Assembly (NCBI RefSeq): GCF_014207745.1
Contig: NZ_JACHJB010000001.1
Location: 2,232,001 to 2,296,000 of the forward strand
Length of the DNA: 64,000 nt
Direction: 5' to 3'
DNA from: Nonomuraea muscovyensis
Lineage (GTDB): Bacteria; Actinomycetota; Actinomycetes; Streptosporangiales; Streptosporangiaceae
The position numbers and the translations under genes were made by a program. This document shows positions 50,289-63,758 of the stretch, piece after piece. Within the stretch, counting starts at the first letter, position 1, and each line of letters starts with the position of its first letter. The notes beneath the pieces were generated by a model. That model was given only the letters and a program-made list of their open reading frames with translations, did not search any database and had not been told where the DNA came from.

Positions 50289-51794
50289 TCACTCGCGGCG
50301 GGCGGGCAGCTCGGGCCGCTCCTTCGTCCATCCGACGGCCTGGTAGGCGGTCGAGTGCCGCAGCTCCACCCGGCGCCCGTCCGCCGTCGTCTCCGCCGAC
50401 GTGGTCTCCCTCGCCAGGATGAGACCCTTGTCCGGGTCGATCAGGAGGCGCCAGGCGACGCGCTCCCCGTCGTACCGGGCCCTCGAGAGGTCGAGCGCCT
50501 GGCCGCGACGCCCCAGCGCGTCGACGGTCTCCCCTCCGGCCCGCATGCCGGGGAGACCGGCGAGCACCCGGTAGGCGGCGGCGCGCACCTTCGGCGAGAC
50601 CGCCACACCGACGATGAGATGCAGGGCCTGCTCACGCAGCGCCTCGTCCATGTTCGCGGGCTTCCTGGAGCCCTGGGTCAGGCCCGCCTCCAGGTAGGCA
50701 CGCAGGCCGTCCGGGGTGTCGGGGATCCGGCTCAGCTCCTCCCAGGTCAGCAGCCCTTTGAACAGGTCGCCGCCCGAGCCCACCCACTTGCCGCGCAGCC
50801 GGCCGGCGGCCGGCGCCTCCGCCTCCGTCCTGAGCGTCTGCAGGGTGACCTTCGGGTTGTGCGGGGCCGGGTACTTCCAGGTGCTCGGCGAGCCCGCCGC
50901 CCGCCAGAGCGCGCGGTCCTCCGCGGTGGCGGGGCTCGCGCCCAGGGCTCGGTGGATGCGCCAGCTCTGGTCACCGGGCCGGCGGGCCAGCCACGTCTGT
51001 TCGGACCTGCGGCGTTCGAGGACGTAGGTGCCACCGGGGTCGAGCACCTGCCCGTGGTCGAACCGCGTGGTGCGCCAGTAGACGCCGTTCGCGGGGGCCT
51101 TCTCGGCCGCGTCGGCGGCGACCAGCAGGAGCTTCCGCGCCCGCGGGTCGACCGCCCGGGGATCCGGCGCGGCCGACGCGGGTGCCGTGGGAGCGACCGA
51201 CGGGCCGGCGGCCGGCGGGCCCGCGGGCGTGGCCGGGCCGCCCGGCCAGACGATGGCGGCACCCGCCAGGATCGTCGCCGCGGTCGCCGCCGCCGCGCCC
51301 AGGGCGGGCCACCGCCTGCGCCCCCGCGCCCACGGGCGCCGGCCCGCCCGCGGCCCGCCTGGCCGTCGCGCGTCACCACCGGCGGGCCGGTCGGACGCGC
51401 CACTTCGGGCCGGCCCGCCGGACCGACCTGGCGCGGACCCGTCGGCGCCATCGGGCCAGGACGACCCGTCGGCGCCGTCAGGCCAGGAAGACCCGTCGGC
51501 GCTGTCGGGCCAGGCGGAACCGTCGACGTTGTCAGGCCAGGCGGGTTCCTCGTGCTCACCGGCCGTGGACTGCCGGGCCAGGGCCTCGGTCAGGCGCGCC
51601 CGGCCCGCCACGACCGTGTCCAGCGACGGCTCCGGCAGGCCCAGCAGCGCGCGCACCGCGTCCAGGTCCCGCCGGTCGCCGAGCCCATCGCTGACCCCTT
51701 CGCCGAACCGGTCGCCGGGCCCCCCGAGCGCGCACAGGTCACGGCGGGCGGCACCGTCGCCTTCCCGGCGGGCGTGGCCGTTCAGCTCACTCAT
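50289..51794 (-). CDS. CU044_5270-family membrane protein, sigma-factor partner
   Basis: A 501-residue protein. An N-terminal segment (RRDLDAVRALLGLPEPSLDTVVAGRARLTEAL) is followed by a tandem-repeat linker rich in WPDGADG, one membrane helix (WPALGAAAATAATILAGAAIVWPGG) and an extracytoplasmic domain with LLLVAADAAEKAPANGVYWRTTRF typical of CU044_5270 proteins. Its ATG overlaps the ECF sigma stop in ATGA. It probably controls that sigma factor or transduces an envelope signal, although no classical anti-sigma motif is visible. Confidence 0.85.
   Translation of the reverse strand: MSELNGHARREGDGAARRDLCALGGPGDRFGEGVSDGLGDRRDLDAVRALLGLPEPSLDTVVAGRARLTEALARQSTAGEHEEPAWPDNVDGSAWPDSADGSSWPDGADGSSWPDGADGSAPGRSGGPARSGASDRPAGGDARRPGGPRAGRRPWARGRRRWPALGAAAATAATILAGAAIVWPGGPATPAGPPAAGPSVAPTAPASAAPDPRAVDPRARKLLLVAADAAEKAPANGVYWRTTRFDHGQVLDPGGTYVLERRRSEQTWLARRPGDQSWRIHRALGASPATAEDRALWRAAGSPSTWKYPAPHNPKVTLQTLRTEAEAPAAGRLRGKWVGSGGDLFKGLLTWEELSRIPDTPDGLRAYLEAGLTQGSRKPANMDEALREQALHLIVGVAVSPKVRAAAYRVLAGLPGMRAGGETVDALGRRGQALDLSRARYDGERVAWRLLIDPDKGLILARETTSAETTADGRRVELRHSTAYQAVGWTKERPELPARRE
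51436..51543 (-). repeat. Four 27-bp tandem repeats in the CU044_5270-family gene
   Basis: Units at 51436, 51463, 51490 and 51517 encode nine-residue repeats of the type SSWPDGADG. Later units differ by a few bases, so copy number may vary among strains. Confidence 0.85.
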
Positions 51795-52384
51795 TCCGAG
51801 CCTCCGATCATGGGGTTGACGCCGCCGAGGGCCGCGCGCAGCCTCCTGCGCGCCCGGTTGAGCCGGGAGCCGACCGTGCCCGGCGGGATGTCGAGGGCGA
51901 GCGCGACCTCCTCGTAGCTGAGGTCGGCGAGCGCGACGAGCAGCAGCACGTCGCGGTCGCCGTCCGGGAGCCGGCGCAGTTCCGCCGCGAGCGGCCCCTG
52001 CGCGCTCGCGGCGACGAGCCGAGCCGCCACCCGGTCCTCGTGCCCGCCCTCCGCCCGGCCTTCGGCGGGTGTCCGCTGCAACGCCTCCAGCCTGCGCGTC
52101 TCGCTCCGGCGGTGCTGGGCGAGGAGGTTGGTGGCGATGCCGAACAGCCAGGGCCGCACGGCGCCCCGACCGGGGTCGAAGGTGCGCCGCTTGCCGAACG
52201 CCACGAGGAACGTCTCCGCGGCGAGGTCGTCGGCGACCTGCGGGCCGGCCCGTCCGGCGAGGTAGCGGTAGACGTCGCCGAAGTAGCGGTCGTAGAGCAC
52301 CGCGAAGGCGTCGGGGCGGCGCCACGACCGCTCGATGAGCGTGACGTCGTCGACCCTCGCGGTCACGTCGGGGGGAGCGGCCAT
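51791..52384 (-). CDS. ECF sigma factor
   Basis: A 197-residue sigma-70 family protein. Region 2 is FAVLYDRYFGDVYRYLAGRAGPQVADDLAAETFLVAFGKRRTFDPGRGAVRPWLFGIATNLL and region 4 is LRRLPDGDRDVLLLVALADLSYEEVALALDIPPGTVGSRLNRARRRLR. This form with RPWLFGIATNL is typical of actinobacterial ECF factors paired with CU044_5270-type proteins, as here by an ATGA overlap. Signals and regulon unknown. Confidence 0.94.
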   Translation of the reverse strand: MAAPPDVTARVDDVTLIERSWRRPDAFAVLYDRYFGDVYRYLAGRAGPQVADDLAAETFLVAFGKRRTFDPGRGAVRPWLFGIATNLLAQHRRSETRRLEALQRTPAEGRAEGGHEDRVAARLVAASAQGPLAAELRRLPDGDRDVLLLVALADLSYEEVALALDIPPGTVGSRLNRARRRLRAALGGVNPMIGGSE

Positions 52385-52565
52385 CCGCTGGTGTCCCTTC
52401 TCCTGAGGTACATCTCTACTCCGCCGCAGCCCCGATTCGTCTTCATCCGGGCGGTGCCGTGCTCGGCGGAAACGCGGGCGGGGCGCGTCATCGGGCTGCC
52501 CTTCGTACCGTGAAGCGGACTAAACTGCCCGTGTCCGAGAAAGAGAAGACGGTGACGACGAGCAC

Positions 52566-53879
52566 ATGACGGCAACGTTGATCGATCCGGGCGTGGAGGC
52601 GACCAGGCTGGCGGCCGTCCGGCGCTACCAGATCCTCGACACGCCTCCGGAGAGCGCCTTCGACAGGATCGTGCAGCTCGCGGCGCGCGCCTTCCGGGTG
52701 CCGATGGCCTCGGTGACGATCGTCGACGAGGACCGGATCTGGTTCAAGGCGCGGACGGGCCTGCTCGACGGCCTCACGCAGGTCTCCCGCGACGCGGGCC
52801 TGTGCGCCTCGGCGATCACCCAGTCCGACCCCTACGTGGTGGCCGACACGCTGGCCGACCCGCGGACGGCCGGCAACCCGCTGGTGACCGGCGCGCCGGG
52901 GATCCGCTTCTACGCCGCCGCCCCGATCTCCACGACCGACGGCCTGCACCTGGGCACGGTCAACGTGCTCGACGTCCGGCCGCGCGAGGTCACCGAGGAG
53001 GAACTGCGCACCCTCGTCGACCTGGCCGCCCTCGTGTCCGGCGAGCTGGAGCTGCGGCTGTCGGCCCGGACCGCCGTCGAGCGCGAGCGCAGGCTGCGCG
53101 AGCAGGCCGAGGCGGAGCGGGGCCGGCTGGAGCTGCTGACCTCGACGCTGCGCCGGGTGCTGCTGCCGCCCTCCCCGCCCAAGGTTCCGGGCCTCGACAT
53201 CGCCACCCACTACCACGTCGCCTCGGCCGACCAGGTCGGCGGCGACTTCTTCGACGTCTTCCGGGTCGACGAGAACGACTGGGGGTTCTTCCTCGGCGAC
53301 GTGTGCGGCAAGGGCGCCGACGCGGCGGTGGTGACGGCCCTGGCCCGCCACACGTTGCGCGCCGCCGCCGTCTACGCGGGCGACCCTCAGGACGTGCTGA
53401 CCAACCTCAACGCGGTGCTGATGGACGAGTTCCTCGGGGCCGACCCGTGCTACTGCACCGTCGTGTACGGCGTGCTCACCCCGGGCGACGACGGGGTGCG
53501 GGTCAGCCTGGCCGGGGGCGGCCATCCGCCGGCGCTGGCCGTACGCGCCGACGGCACGGTGGACACCGTCCACACCGAGGGCGGGATGCTGGTCGGGTTG
53601 CTGCCCGAGGCCCGGTTCTCGGTGGCGAGCACGTTCCTGCGCCCCGGCGACGGCCTGCTCCTCTACACCGACGGGCTCACCGAGGCGCGCACCCCCGCCG
53701 GCCACATGTACGGCGAGGACCGCCTGATCAGCCTGGCCGCGACGCTGGCCGGGCAGCCCGCGCAGGCGGTGGTGTCGCGGCTGGAGGAGACCCTGTCCGC
53801 GTTCGGCCCCGGCCTGACCGACGACACGGCCATCCTGTCCATGACCGTTCCTCCGATCGTGAAAAGGCAATCCCGGTGA
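52566..53879 (+). CDS. GAF-domain SpoIIE/PP2C serine phosphatase
   Basis: A 437-residue protein. Residues about 20-165 are a GAF domain (RRYQILDTPPESAFDRIVQLAARAFRVPMASVTIVDEDRIWFKA), followed by a coiled-coil (about 168-190) and the PP2C-type phosphatase (VGGDFFDVFRVDENDWGFFLGDVCGKGADAA, AGGGHPPAL, LLLYTDGLTEAR, DDTAILSM) with the expected metal Asp residues. It would dephosphorylate a STAS antagonist, and the next gene is one, overlapping its stop in GTGA. The GAF domain is probably the signal input. Partner-switching control of a SigB/SigF-like factor is implied, though neither it nor the anti-sigma kinase is adjacent. Confidence 0.94.
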   Translation: MTATLIDPGVEATRLAAVRRYQILDTPPESAFDRIVQLAARAFRVPMASVTIVDEDRIWFKARTGLLDGLTQVSRDAGLCASAITQSDPYVVADTLADPRTAGNPLVTGAPGIRFYAAAPISTTDGLHLGTVNVLDVRPREVTEEELRTLVDLAALVSGELELRLSARTAVERERRLREQAEAERGRLELLTSTLRRVLLPPSPPKVPGLDIATHYHVASADQVGGDFFDVFRVDENDWGFFLGDVCGKGADAAVVTALARHTLRAAAVYAGDPQDVLTNLNAVLMDEFLGADPCYCTVVYGVLTPGDDGVRVSLAGGGHPPALAVRADGTVDTVHTEGGMLVGLLPEARFSVASTFLRPGDGLLLYTDGLTEARTPAGHMYGEDRLISLAATLAGQPAQAVVSRLEETLSAFGPGLTDDTAILSMTVPPIVKRQSR

Positions 53880-54241
53880 CCGCACCTGTTCAGCTGACGC
53901 AGATCTCGGCCGACGCCGCCACCGGCACGTGTGTCCTGGCCCTGAGCGGGGAGCTCGACTACATCAGCGCGGCGCAACTCCGCACCGACATGGCGAACAC
54001 GCTGACCCCCGACCACCGGCACCTGGTCCTCGACCTGAGCGGGCTGGAGTTCTGCGACTCCACCGGCATCCGGACGTTCCTGGTGTTCCGCAAGCTCATC
54101 CTCGAACGCGGCGGCACCGTCGCGCTCGCCGGCCTGACCGCGCGGCTCGACCGGGTCTTCCGCATGACGGGGCTGTCGCAGGCGTTCGACCTCTATCCGA
54201 GCGCCGATCAGGCGACCGCCGCCATCACGGGAAAGAGCTGA
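53876..54241 (+). CDS. STAS-domain anti-sigma factor antagonist
   Basis: A 121-residue single STAS domain. The conserved LVLDLSGLEFCDSTGIRTFLVFRK holds the phosphorylatable serine (DSTG). GTG 53876 overlaps the phosphatase stop, so the two are co-translated and the phosphatase probably acts on this protein. When unphosphorylated it would bind an RsbW-type anti-sigma factor and free the sigma factor. Confidence 0.94.
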   Translation: MTAPVQLTQISADAATGTCVLALSGELDYISAAQLRTDMANTLTPDHRHLVLDLSGLEFCDSTGIRTFLVFRKLILERGGTVALAGLTARLDRVFRMTGLSQAFDLYPSADQATAAITGKS

Positions 54242-54443
54242 CCGGCTCCGGGTAGGCCGATCGCCAACCCTAAAATGGACAAAACTCGTAGAACGCCGCG
54301 CTAGCACATACTTCGCGCAACCACGAGCAGGCGTACCGCGATATTCGTCATGCGAATCCCAAGCTTCCTTGGACGACCGCGACGCAGGTGAAGGGCTATG
54401 GTTCGGTCATGGCGACCTTCGCTCGGCCCAGGTTCCCGGACCC

Positions 54444-54863
54444 ATGGAATTGCTGATGTCCTGGCTGACGTTGGCCTACCGGCATCTGCCCGGCGTCACC
54501 GTGATCTCGCTGCACGGCGACCTGGACGCCACGAACGCCGGCCGGCTGGAGACCTTCGTCGCGGACGTCCGCCGGCAGCCCGGCGACCACCTCGTCCTCG
54601 ACATGGCCGGGGTGCGTTTCATGGACAGCGCCGGCCTGCGCGCCCTGCTCAGCTCCTACTCCACGACGGCCCGGCACGGCGGCAGCGTCCGGCTGGCCGC
54701 GATGCAGGCCATGCCGGCCCGCATCGTCGAGATCACCCGGGTCGGCTCCCACCTGCCGGTGCACGAGACGGTCGACGACGCGCTGACGGCCGTGCTCGAC
54801 CCGCCGGAGCCTCCCCGCCGCCCCGTCCACGGCACGGGCAACGGCGGCACCGGCGTCGCCTGA
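54444..54863 (+). CDS. STAS-domain anti-sigma factor antagonist
   Basis: A 139-residue protein with a STAS domain (VTVISLHGDLDATNAGRLETFVADV, HLVLDMAGVRFMDSAGLRALLSSY; Ser in DSAG) and a short Pro/Gly-rich tail. The start is uncertain: ATG 54444 is given, ATG 54456 and TTG 54369 are possible. It follows the 53876 gene after about 200 bases without features and may have its own promoter. It probably belongs to the same partner-switching network. Confidence 0.88.
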   Translation: MELLMSWLTLAYRHLPGVTVISLHGDLDATNAGRLETFVADVRRQPGDHLVLDMAGVRFMDSAGLRALLSSYSTTARHGGSVRLAAMQAMPARIVEITRVGSHLPVHETVDDALTAVLDPPEPPRRPVHGTGNGGTGVA

Positions 54864-54912
54864 CCCCGTCCTTTACGCGGTCCCCACCCGGTCCCCCACG
54901 CGCGACGCCCCG

Positions 54913-55962
54913 CTACGGGCGACCGCCGATGCGCGAGGCGACCTCCTTGAGCCGCCCGGCCGGGCCGCCGTCCGGGGCCAGCGGCGCCGTGTCCATCCCG
55001 GCGCCGTCGTGGAGCCCCGCCATCATCTCCAGCACGGCGTCGTCGGCCGGGTGCCGCGGCGTCCAGCCCAGCACCTCGTGGGCCCGCCGCGTGCTCATCA
55101 CCGGCAGTTGCAGCAACATCTCGAACAGTCCGGGCGCGGCGGGCAGCAGCCGCAGGTGCCAGCCGGCGGCCATGGCACCGCGCGCCATCCACGCCGAGAC
55201 CGGCACCGTCCGCGCGCCGAGCAGCCGGGCCAGCTCCGCCGGCCCCAGCACCGGCTCGGCGGCCAGGTTGAACGCCCCGGAAACCGGTCTGGTGACGGCC
55301 AGCCGGTACGCCTCACCGGCGTCGTCGGCGTGCAGCGCCTGGAACCGCAGCCCCGGGATGTCCGGCACGAACGGGATCATCCCCGGCCGCACCAGCCGCC
55401 GCGGGACGAACGGGCCACCGAACAGCCGCCGCTGCTCGGTGCCCGCCTCGCGCTTGAAGATGAACCCCGGCCGCATGCGCACCACGCGGACGTCCGGGTT
55501 GTCGTACTCGAAGACGTCGAGCACCCGCTCGACGTACGCCTTCTCCCGCGCGTAGGCGGCTCCCGGCCAGCCGTGGGTCGGCCAGCTCTCGTCCACCGGC
55601 TCCTCGCCGGGCCCCGGCGAGTACGCCCCCACGGAGGAGGCGTACACCAGAGCGGGCACTCCCGCCTCCGCGGCCGCGCGGAACACCCGCATGCTCCCCA
55701 GCACGTTGGCCCGCCAGGTGATGGTGGCGTCCCTGGTGGGCTGGAACAGCCACGCCAGGTGCACCACCACGTCCGCCCCGTCGAAGATCTGGGCCAGGTC
55801 CCCGGTGACCACGTCGGCCTGCCGCCACTCGGCGCGGCTGCCCCGCCAGCCGGGTGCCCGCCGGGCCACGCCGACGATGGAGGCCACGTCCGGGTCGTCT
55901 TCCAGGGCGCGCACCACGCTCGTGCCGACGTTGCCCGTCGCCCCCACCACGACCACTCTCAT
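54913..55962 (-). CDS. NAD-dependent epimerase/dehydratase family protein
   Basis: A 349-residue extended SDR. The Rossmann motif is VVGATGNVGTSVV (GxxGxxG, residues 5-17), with DVVVHLAW, ASSVGAYSPG and the catalytic-type YAREKAYVE (Tyr and Lys). MRPGFIFKREAG follows. The substrate pocket region is not specific enough to name a sugar; many such actinobacterial proteins are reductases rather than sugar epimerases. Monocistronic and convergent with the STAS gene. Confidence 0.9.
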   Translation of the reverse strand: MRVVVVGATGNVGTSVVRALEDDPDVASIVGVARRAPGWRGSRAEWRQADVVTGDLAQIFDGADVVVHLAWLFQPTRDATITWRANVLGSMRVFRAAAEAGVPALVYASSVGAYSPGPGEEPVDESWPTHGWPGAAYAREKAYVERVLDVFEYDNPDVRVVRMRPGFIFKREAGTEQRRLFGGPFVPRRLVRPGMIPFVPDIPGLRFQALHADDAGEAYRLAVTRPVSGAFNLAAEPVLGPAELARLLGARTVPVSAWMARGAMAAGWHLRLLPAAPGLFEMLLQLPVMSTRRAHEVLGWTPRHPADDAVLEMMAGLHDGAGMDTAPLAPDGGPAGRLKEVASRIGGRP

Positions 55963-56016
55963 GAGGGGCTCCGCTGCCCCCGCGCCCGGCCCCGAAACTT
56001 CGCGGCCGGGGCGGGC

Positions 56017-56586
56017 TCAGGAGCGGGCGGCCTTGCGCAGCAGGTCGAGGTGGCTGCGCAGGGAGGGCAGCGTGGTCTTGGCCAGCGCCACGACCTCGGG
56101 CGCGCTGCCCCTGGTGATCTGGCGGCGGGTCGCGGCGATGGCGTCCTTGTGCGACTTGAGCATCTCGGCGACGAACTTGCGGTCGAAGCGTGCGTTCGAG
56201 GCCTGCGCCAGCGCCTCGGCCTGCTTGCTCTGGGCCTCGGTCAGGGTGCCGGGCAGGTCGACGCCGAACTGCTGGGCGCTGCTGAGCAGGTTCTCGTCGA
56301 GCTTGGCGCGCTCGGCTACCAGGGTGTCGCCGAGTGCCTTGACCTCGGCGCTCTTGGCGTGGGTCTGCGCCAGCCGGGCGACGTGGATATCGGCGATGCC
56401 TCCCTGGTGGATCGTGCGCAGCCAGGTGCGGTCCTGGCCGGACAGGTGGACGGGCGCCGCGGCCGGGGCGCCGGCCGGCGCCCCGTCGGTGGCGGCCGTG
56501 TCGGTGGTGGCTCCCCCGCATCCCGCGGACGCGGTGACGGCGAGGGTGGCGAGAAGCAGGCTCAGGTGCGAACGGCGCATGGACAT
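56017..56586 (-). CDS. DUF4142 lipoprotein
   Basis: A 189-residue protein with a lipoprotein signal (LLLATLAVTASAGCGG, Cys near residue 23), a Thr/Ala/Pro linker and a helical DUF4142 domain (DRTWLRTIHQGGIADIHVARLAQTHAKSAEVKALGDTLVAERAKLDENL and FVAEMLKSHKDAIAATRR). DUF4142 is a ferritin-like four-helix fold without a clear metal site, exported and often linked to stress survival. ATG 56586 follows GGGGA. Divergent from the geosmin operon across about 150 bases. Confidence 0.92.
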   Translation of the reverse strand: MSMRRSHLSLLLATLAVTASAGCGGATTDTAATDGAPAGAPAAAPVHLSGQDRTWLRTIHQGGIADIHVARLAQTHAKSAEVKALGDTLVAERAKLDENLLSSAQQFGVDLPGTLTEAQSKQAEALAQASNARFDRKFVAEMLKSHKDAIAATRRQITRGSAPEVVALAKTTLPSLRSHLDLLRKAARS

Positions 56587-56675
56587 GGAATCCCCACTTG
56601 TTTCGAGCACTCAGCGTATGGCCACAAGTAGACACCTTTCGGATGCGCAGAGTAATCGAGCTACGCAAGGGGGTT

Positions 56676-56688
56676 TACACAATGTGTA
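56676..56688. promoter_or_regulatory. Palindrome TACACAATGTGTA upstream of the geosmin-encapsulin operon
   Basis: A perfect 13-bp palindrome (6-bp arms, one central base) in an AT-rich stretch between the DUF4142 gene and the prenyl synthase. It overlaps TTTACA at 56674-56679, a possible -35, so it is placed for regulation. No convincing -10 follows. The binding protein is unknown. Confidence 0.45.
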
Positions 56689-56740
56689 TTCAAACAATAA
56701 CGTCGCGTAGCGAATCCGTTGCCGGAAGGGGCGCCAGGGC

Positions 56741-57790
56741 ATGGCACTGAGCTACACGCGCAATCTGGTCGGGCCGCGCATCGACGAGCGGCTGCTCGGG
56801 TTCCTCGACTCCTGGCGCGCCCCCGTGTCCGATCCGGACGTCGTGTCGGCGTACGAACTGCTCACCGACTTCATCATGGGCGGCGGCAAGCGCATCCGCC
56901 CGCAGCTGTGCTACTGGGGGTGGTGCGGGGCGGGCGGCGACGACTGCGAGGAGATCATCAGCGCGGCGGCGGCGCTGGAGCTGTGCCACGCCGGGCTGCT
57001 CATCCACGACGACATCATGGACGGCAGCGATCTGCGGCGCGGCCACGCGACCGTGCACCGCAGGCTCGCCGCGCTGCACCAGGGGCCGGGCTCCGACACC
57101 TTCGGCCAGGCGGCCGGCATCCTGCTCGGCACGCTCAGCCTGGCCTGGGCCGACGCGCTGCTGTCGTCGTGCGGGGTCGAGCCCGCCCGGCTGCGCGTGG
57201 CCCACCACCTGTTCGACGCCATGCGCAGCGAGGTCATCAGCGGCCAGTACCTCGACATCCTGGCCCAGCTGCGGGCCGGCGTGTCCGTGCAGCAGGCGCT
57301 CACGGTGATCCGCTACAAGACGGCCAAGTACACCGTCGAGCGGCCGTTGCAGATCGGCGGCGCGCTGGCCGGGGCTCCGCCGGAGCTGCTCGACGCCTAC
57401 TCCCGCGTCGGCCTGCCGCTGGGCGAGGCGTTCCAGTTGCGCGACGACGTGCTGGGCACGTTCGGCTCGTCGGCCGAGACCGGCAAGTCGGCGCTCGACG
57501 ACCTGCGCGAGGGCAAGCACACCGTGCTGTTCGCGCACGCGGTCCAGCGGGCCACGCCCGCGCAGCGCACCTATCTGCGCACCTGGCACGGCCATCCCGA
57601 CCTGACCGAGGAGCGAGCCGGCGAGCTGCGCACGATCCTCGTCGACACGGGGGCGCTCGCCGAGGTCGAGGAGATGATCGACGACCGGGTCCGCGAGGCG
57701 GTGGCGGCCATCGAGGGCGCGCCGATCGTGCCCGAGGTGCGCGAGACCCTGACCGTGCTGGCCGGCGAGCTGGCCCACCGCGACCGCTGA
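56741..57790 (+). CDS. Trans-polyprenyl diphosphate synthase (FPP/GPP type)
   Basis: A 349-residue class I prenyl synthase. [10 protein letters not shown] is the IPP-binding segment, the first aspartate-rich motif is [19 protein letters not shown] lies in the middle, and the second motif is [10 protein letters not shown] with the last Asp replaced by Gly, as in many actinobacterial homologues. It would make the C10-C15(-C20) diphosphate for the terpene synthase downstream; farnesyl diphosphate is the geosmin synthase substrate. It lacks an obvious terminal extension for encapsulation. GGAAGGGG precedes ATG 56741. It heads the run of four co-directional genes. Confidence 0.95.
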   Translation: MALSYTRNLVGPRIDERLLGFLDSWRAPVSDPDVVSAYELLTDFIMGGGKRIRPQLCYWGWCGAGGDDCEEIISAAAALELCHAGLLIHDDIMDGSDLRRGHATVHRRLAALHQGPGSDTFGQAAGILLGTLSLAWADALLSSCGVEPARLRVAHHLFDAMRSEVISGQYLDILAQLRAGVSVQQALTVIRYKTAKYTVERPLQIGGALAGAPPELLDAYSRVGLPLGEAFQLRDDVLGTFGSSAETGKSALDDLREGKHTVLFAHAVQRATPAQRTYLRTWHGHPDLTEERAGELRTILVDTGALAEVEEMIDDRVREAVAAIEGAPIVPEVRETLTVLAGELAHRDR

Positions 57791-57814
57791 CCGGCCGCGC
57801 CTCCCCTTCCTCAC

Positions 57815-57826
57815 TGGAACGTTCCA
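57815..57826. promoter_or_regulatory. Palindrome TGGAACGTTCCA before the first shell gene
   Basis: A perfect 12-bp palindrome in the 43-base gap between the prenyl synthase and shell gene 1, ending 7 bases before ATG 57834. It may be an operator or an RNA structure that tunes shell expression; it also overlaps the ribosome-binding region. Confidence 0.4.
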
Positions 57827-57833
57827 CTTCATC

Positions 57834-59267
57834 ATGTCCACAGCTGAAGAACGGCGGCACACCATGACAGAGACGACCGAGCCGGCCCTGCCCAACGGGC
57901 AGCAGCTCAGCCTCAGCACCGAGGCGGCACGCAACCTGGCGACGACCACCAAGACCGCTCCGCAGATGCAGGAGATCACCTCGCGGTGGCTGCTGAAGCT
58001 GCTGCCGTGGGTGCAGACCGCCGGAGGCGTGTTCCGGGTCAACCGGCGGCTCACCTACACCCTGGGCGACGGCCGGATCACGTTCTCCACGACCGGGGCC
58101 GAGGTGCGGGTCATCCCCGCCGAGCTGACCGAGCTGGCGCCGCTGCGCGGCTTCGGTGACATGGAGGTGCTGGAGGCGTTGGCCGAGCGCTTCACGCAGC
58201 GCGAGTACGAGCCCGGCCAGGCGATCGTCACCGAGGACACCCCGATCGACCAGCTCGTCCTCATCGCCCACGGCCGGGTGGTCCAGACGGGTCACGGCGC
58301 CTACGGCGACGAGCAGAGCCTCGGCGTGCTGGCCGACGGCGATCACCTGGGCGAGCAGTTGCTGACCGGCGCCGGTCGCTACGGCTTCACCGCCAGGACC
58401 ACGACCGCGTGCACCGTGCTCACCCTGTCGCAGCACGACTTCCGCCAGGTGCTGGAGCAGTCGGCGGCGCTGCGCGAGCACCTCGACGGCATCCAGGCCC
58501 GCCAGGCGCGGGCGAGCAACGACTACGGCGAGGCCGCGATCGAGCTGTCGTCCGGCCACACCGGCGAGCCGACGCTGCCCGGCACGTTCGTCGACTACGA
58601 GCTGAGCCCGCGCGAGTACGAGCTGAGCGTCGCCCAGACGATCCTGCGCGTGCACACCCGGGTCTCCGACCTGTACAACCAGCCGATGAGCCAGCTCGAC
58701 CAGCAGCTCCGGCTCACGATCGAGGCGCTGCGCGAGCGCCAGGAGCACGAGCTGGTCAACAGCCGCGAATTCGGGCTGCTGCACAACGCCGACTTCGGCC
58801 AGCGCATCCGCACCCGCACCGGCCCGCCCACCCCCGACGACCTCGACGACCTGCTGGCCAAGGTGTGGAAGGAGCCCGCCTTCTTCCTGGCCCACCCGCA
58901 GGCGATCGCGGCGTTCGGCAGGGAGTGCTCCAAGCGCGGTCTCTACCCCCAGTCCAGCGAGGTCAACGGGCACCGGGTGCCGGCCTGGCGCGGGGTGCCG
59001 ATCTTCCCGTGCAACAAGATCCCGGTCACGGAGACCCGGACGAGCTCGATCATGCTGATGCGCGTCGGCCAGGACAACCAGGGCGTCGTCGGCCTGCACC
59101 AGACGGGCATCCCCGACGAGTACCAGCCGAGCCTGTCGGTCAGGTTCATGAACGTCAACGAGAAGGCGGTCATCTCCTACCTGGTCAGCGCCTACTACTC
59201 GGCCGCCGTGCTGGTGCCCGACGCGCTCGCCGTCCTGGAGGACGTCGAGCTCGGCCGCGACAACTGA
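57834..59267 (+). CDS. Family 2B encapsulin shell protein with cyclic-nucleotide-binding-like domain (EshA-like), copy 1
   Basis: A 477-residue protein of the HK97-fold Family 2B encapsulins. A conserved N-arm ([36 protein letters not shown], residues 25-60) leads into the shell core, which is interrupted by a cyclic-nucleotide-binding-like domain (about 105-215; [38 protein letters not shown]). The core resumes with [42 protein letters not shown] and ends in the [21 protein letters not shown] strand. The CNB domain lacks the usual RxAS/T phosphate cassette, so cAMP binding is doubtful. Start ATG 57834 or ATG 57864. The cargo is expected to be the terpene synthase in the same operon. Confidence 0.93.
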   Translation: MSTAEERRHTMTETTEPALPNGQQLSLSTEAARNLATTTKTAPQMQEITSRWLLKLLPWVQTAGGVFRVNRRLTYTLGDGRITFSTTGAEVRVIPAELTELAPLRGFGDMEVLEALAERFTQREYEPGQAIVTEDTPIDQLVLIAHGRVVQTGHGAYGDEQSLGVLADGDHLGEQLLTGAGRYGFTARTTTACTVLTLSQHDFRQVLEQSAALREHLDGIQARQARASNDYGEAAIELSSGHTGEPTLPGTFVDYELSPREYELSVAQTILRVHTRVSDLYNQPMSQLDQQLRLTIEALRERQEHELVNSREFGLLHNADFGQRIRTRTGPPTPDDLDDLLAKVWKEPAFFLAHPQAIAAFGRECSKRGLYPQSSEVNGHRVPAWRGVPIFPCNKIPVTETRTSSIMLMRVGQDNQGVVGLHQTGIPDEYQPSLSVRFMNVNEKAVISYLVSAYYSAAVLVPDALAVLEDVELGRDN

Positions 59268-59289
59268 CGGCACCGGTCCGGTCGAGAGG

Positions 59290-63295
<4,006 letters not shown>

Positions 63296-63476
63296 CGGCT
63301 CACCCCCTCTCCCACGCGCGGGGGTTGCCGCCGGACAGCCGGCGCCGCTGCCTCGGACGGAGGGTGACCGCCGTCGCATGACGAGGACCCGGAACCAGAT
63401 TATCTGAAATGTCTTTTCATAAGTGATATGCAGGCTAAAGACGTGGTATCAGGGTCCGTGGGGTAATAGCCGGAAC

Positions 63477-63516
63477 GCCCGGCGGGGGTCGAGGAGGACC
63501 TCGATCCCCGCCGGGC
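63477..63516. terminator. 17-bp stem hairpin
   Basis: 63477-63493 pairs with 63500-63516 at 16 of 17 positions, the exception a G-T pair, around a 6-base loop. It lies upstream of the STAS gene and could terminate a transcript entering from the right edge. No T tract on either side. Confidence 0.5.
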
Positions 63517-63758
63517 GCCGCGGGCCGTACGGACTTTCCTGATCGACCGTCGTGACCCAGGTGTCGCACCCGAGCCTGGACCCGGTGCCGGTGCCGGCAT
63601 CGCCATCACCGCCGCCCGTCGTGCTCGTCGCCGCGGACGGCCTGGGGCCGCCGCACTCACGTTGGCGGTGATGTCCGCCGGTCAGGGGGCGGGCGTCCCT
63701 TGCGGGCCGCCATCTCACGCCCGCACCCACCGGCGGTCATGTCGTCATCCCGCGCCGG

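Noticed and set aside
57939..58480. True cAMP-binding function of shell 1's CNB domain
   Set aside because: The phosphate-binding cassette with conserved Arg and Glu is not recognisable, so ligand binding is not claimed.
63449..63730. 93-codon minus-strand frame with good third-position GC
   Set aside because: Its best-looking part coincides with the 17-bp hairpin, which explains the codon pattern, and there is no ribosome-binding site.
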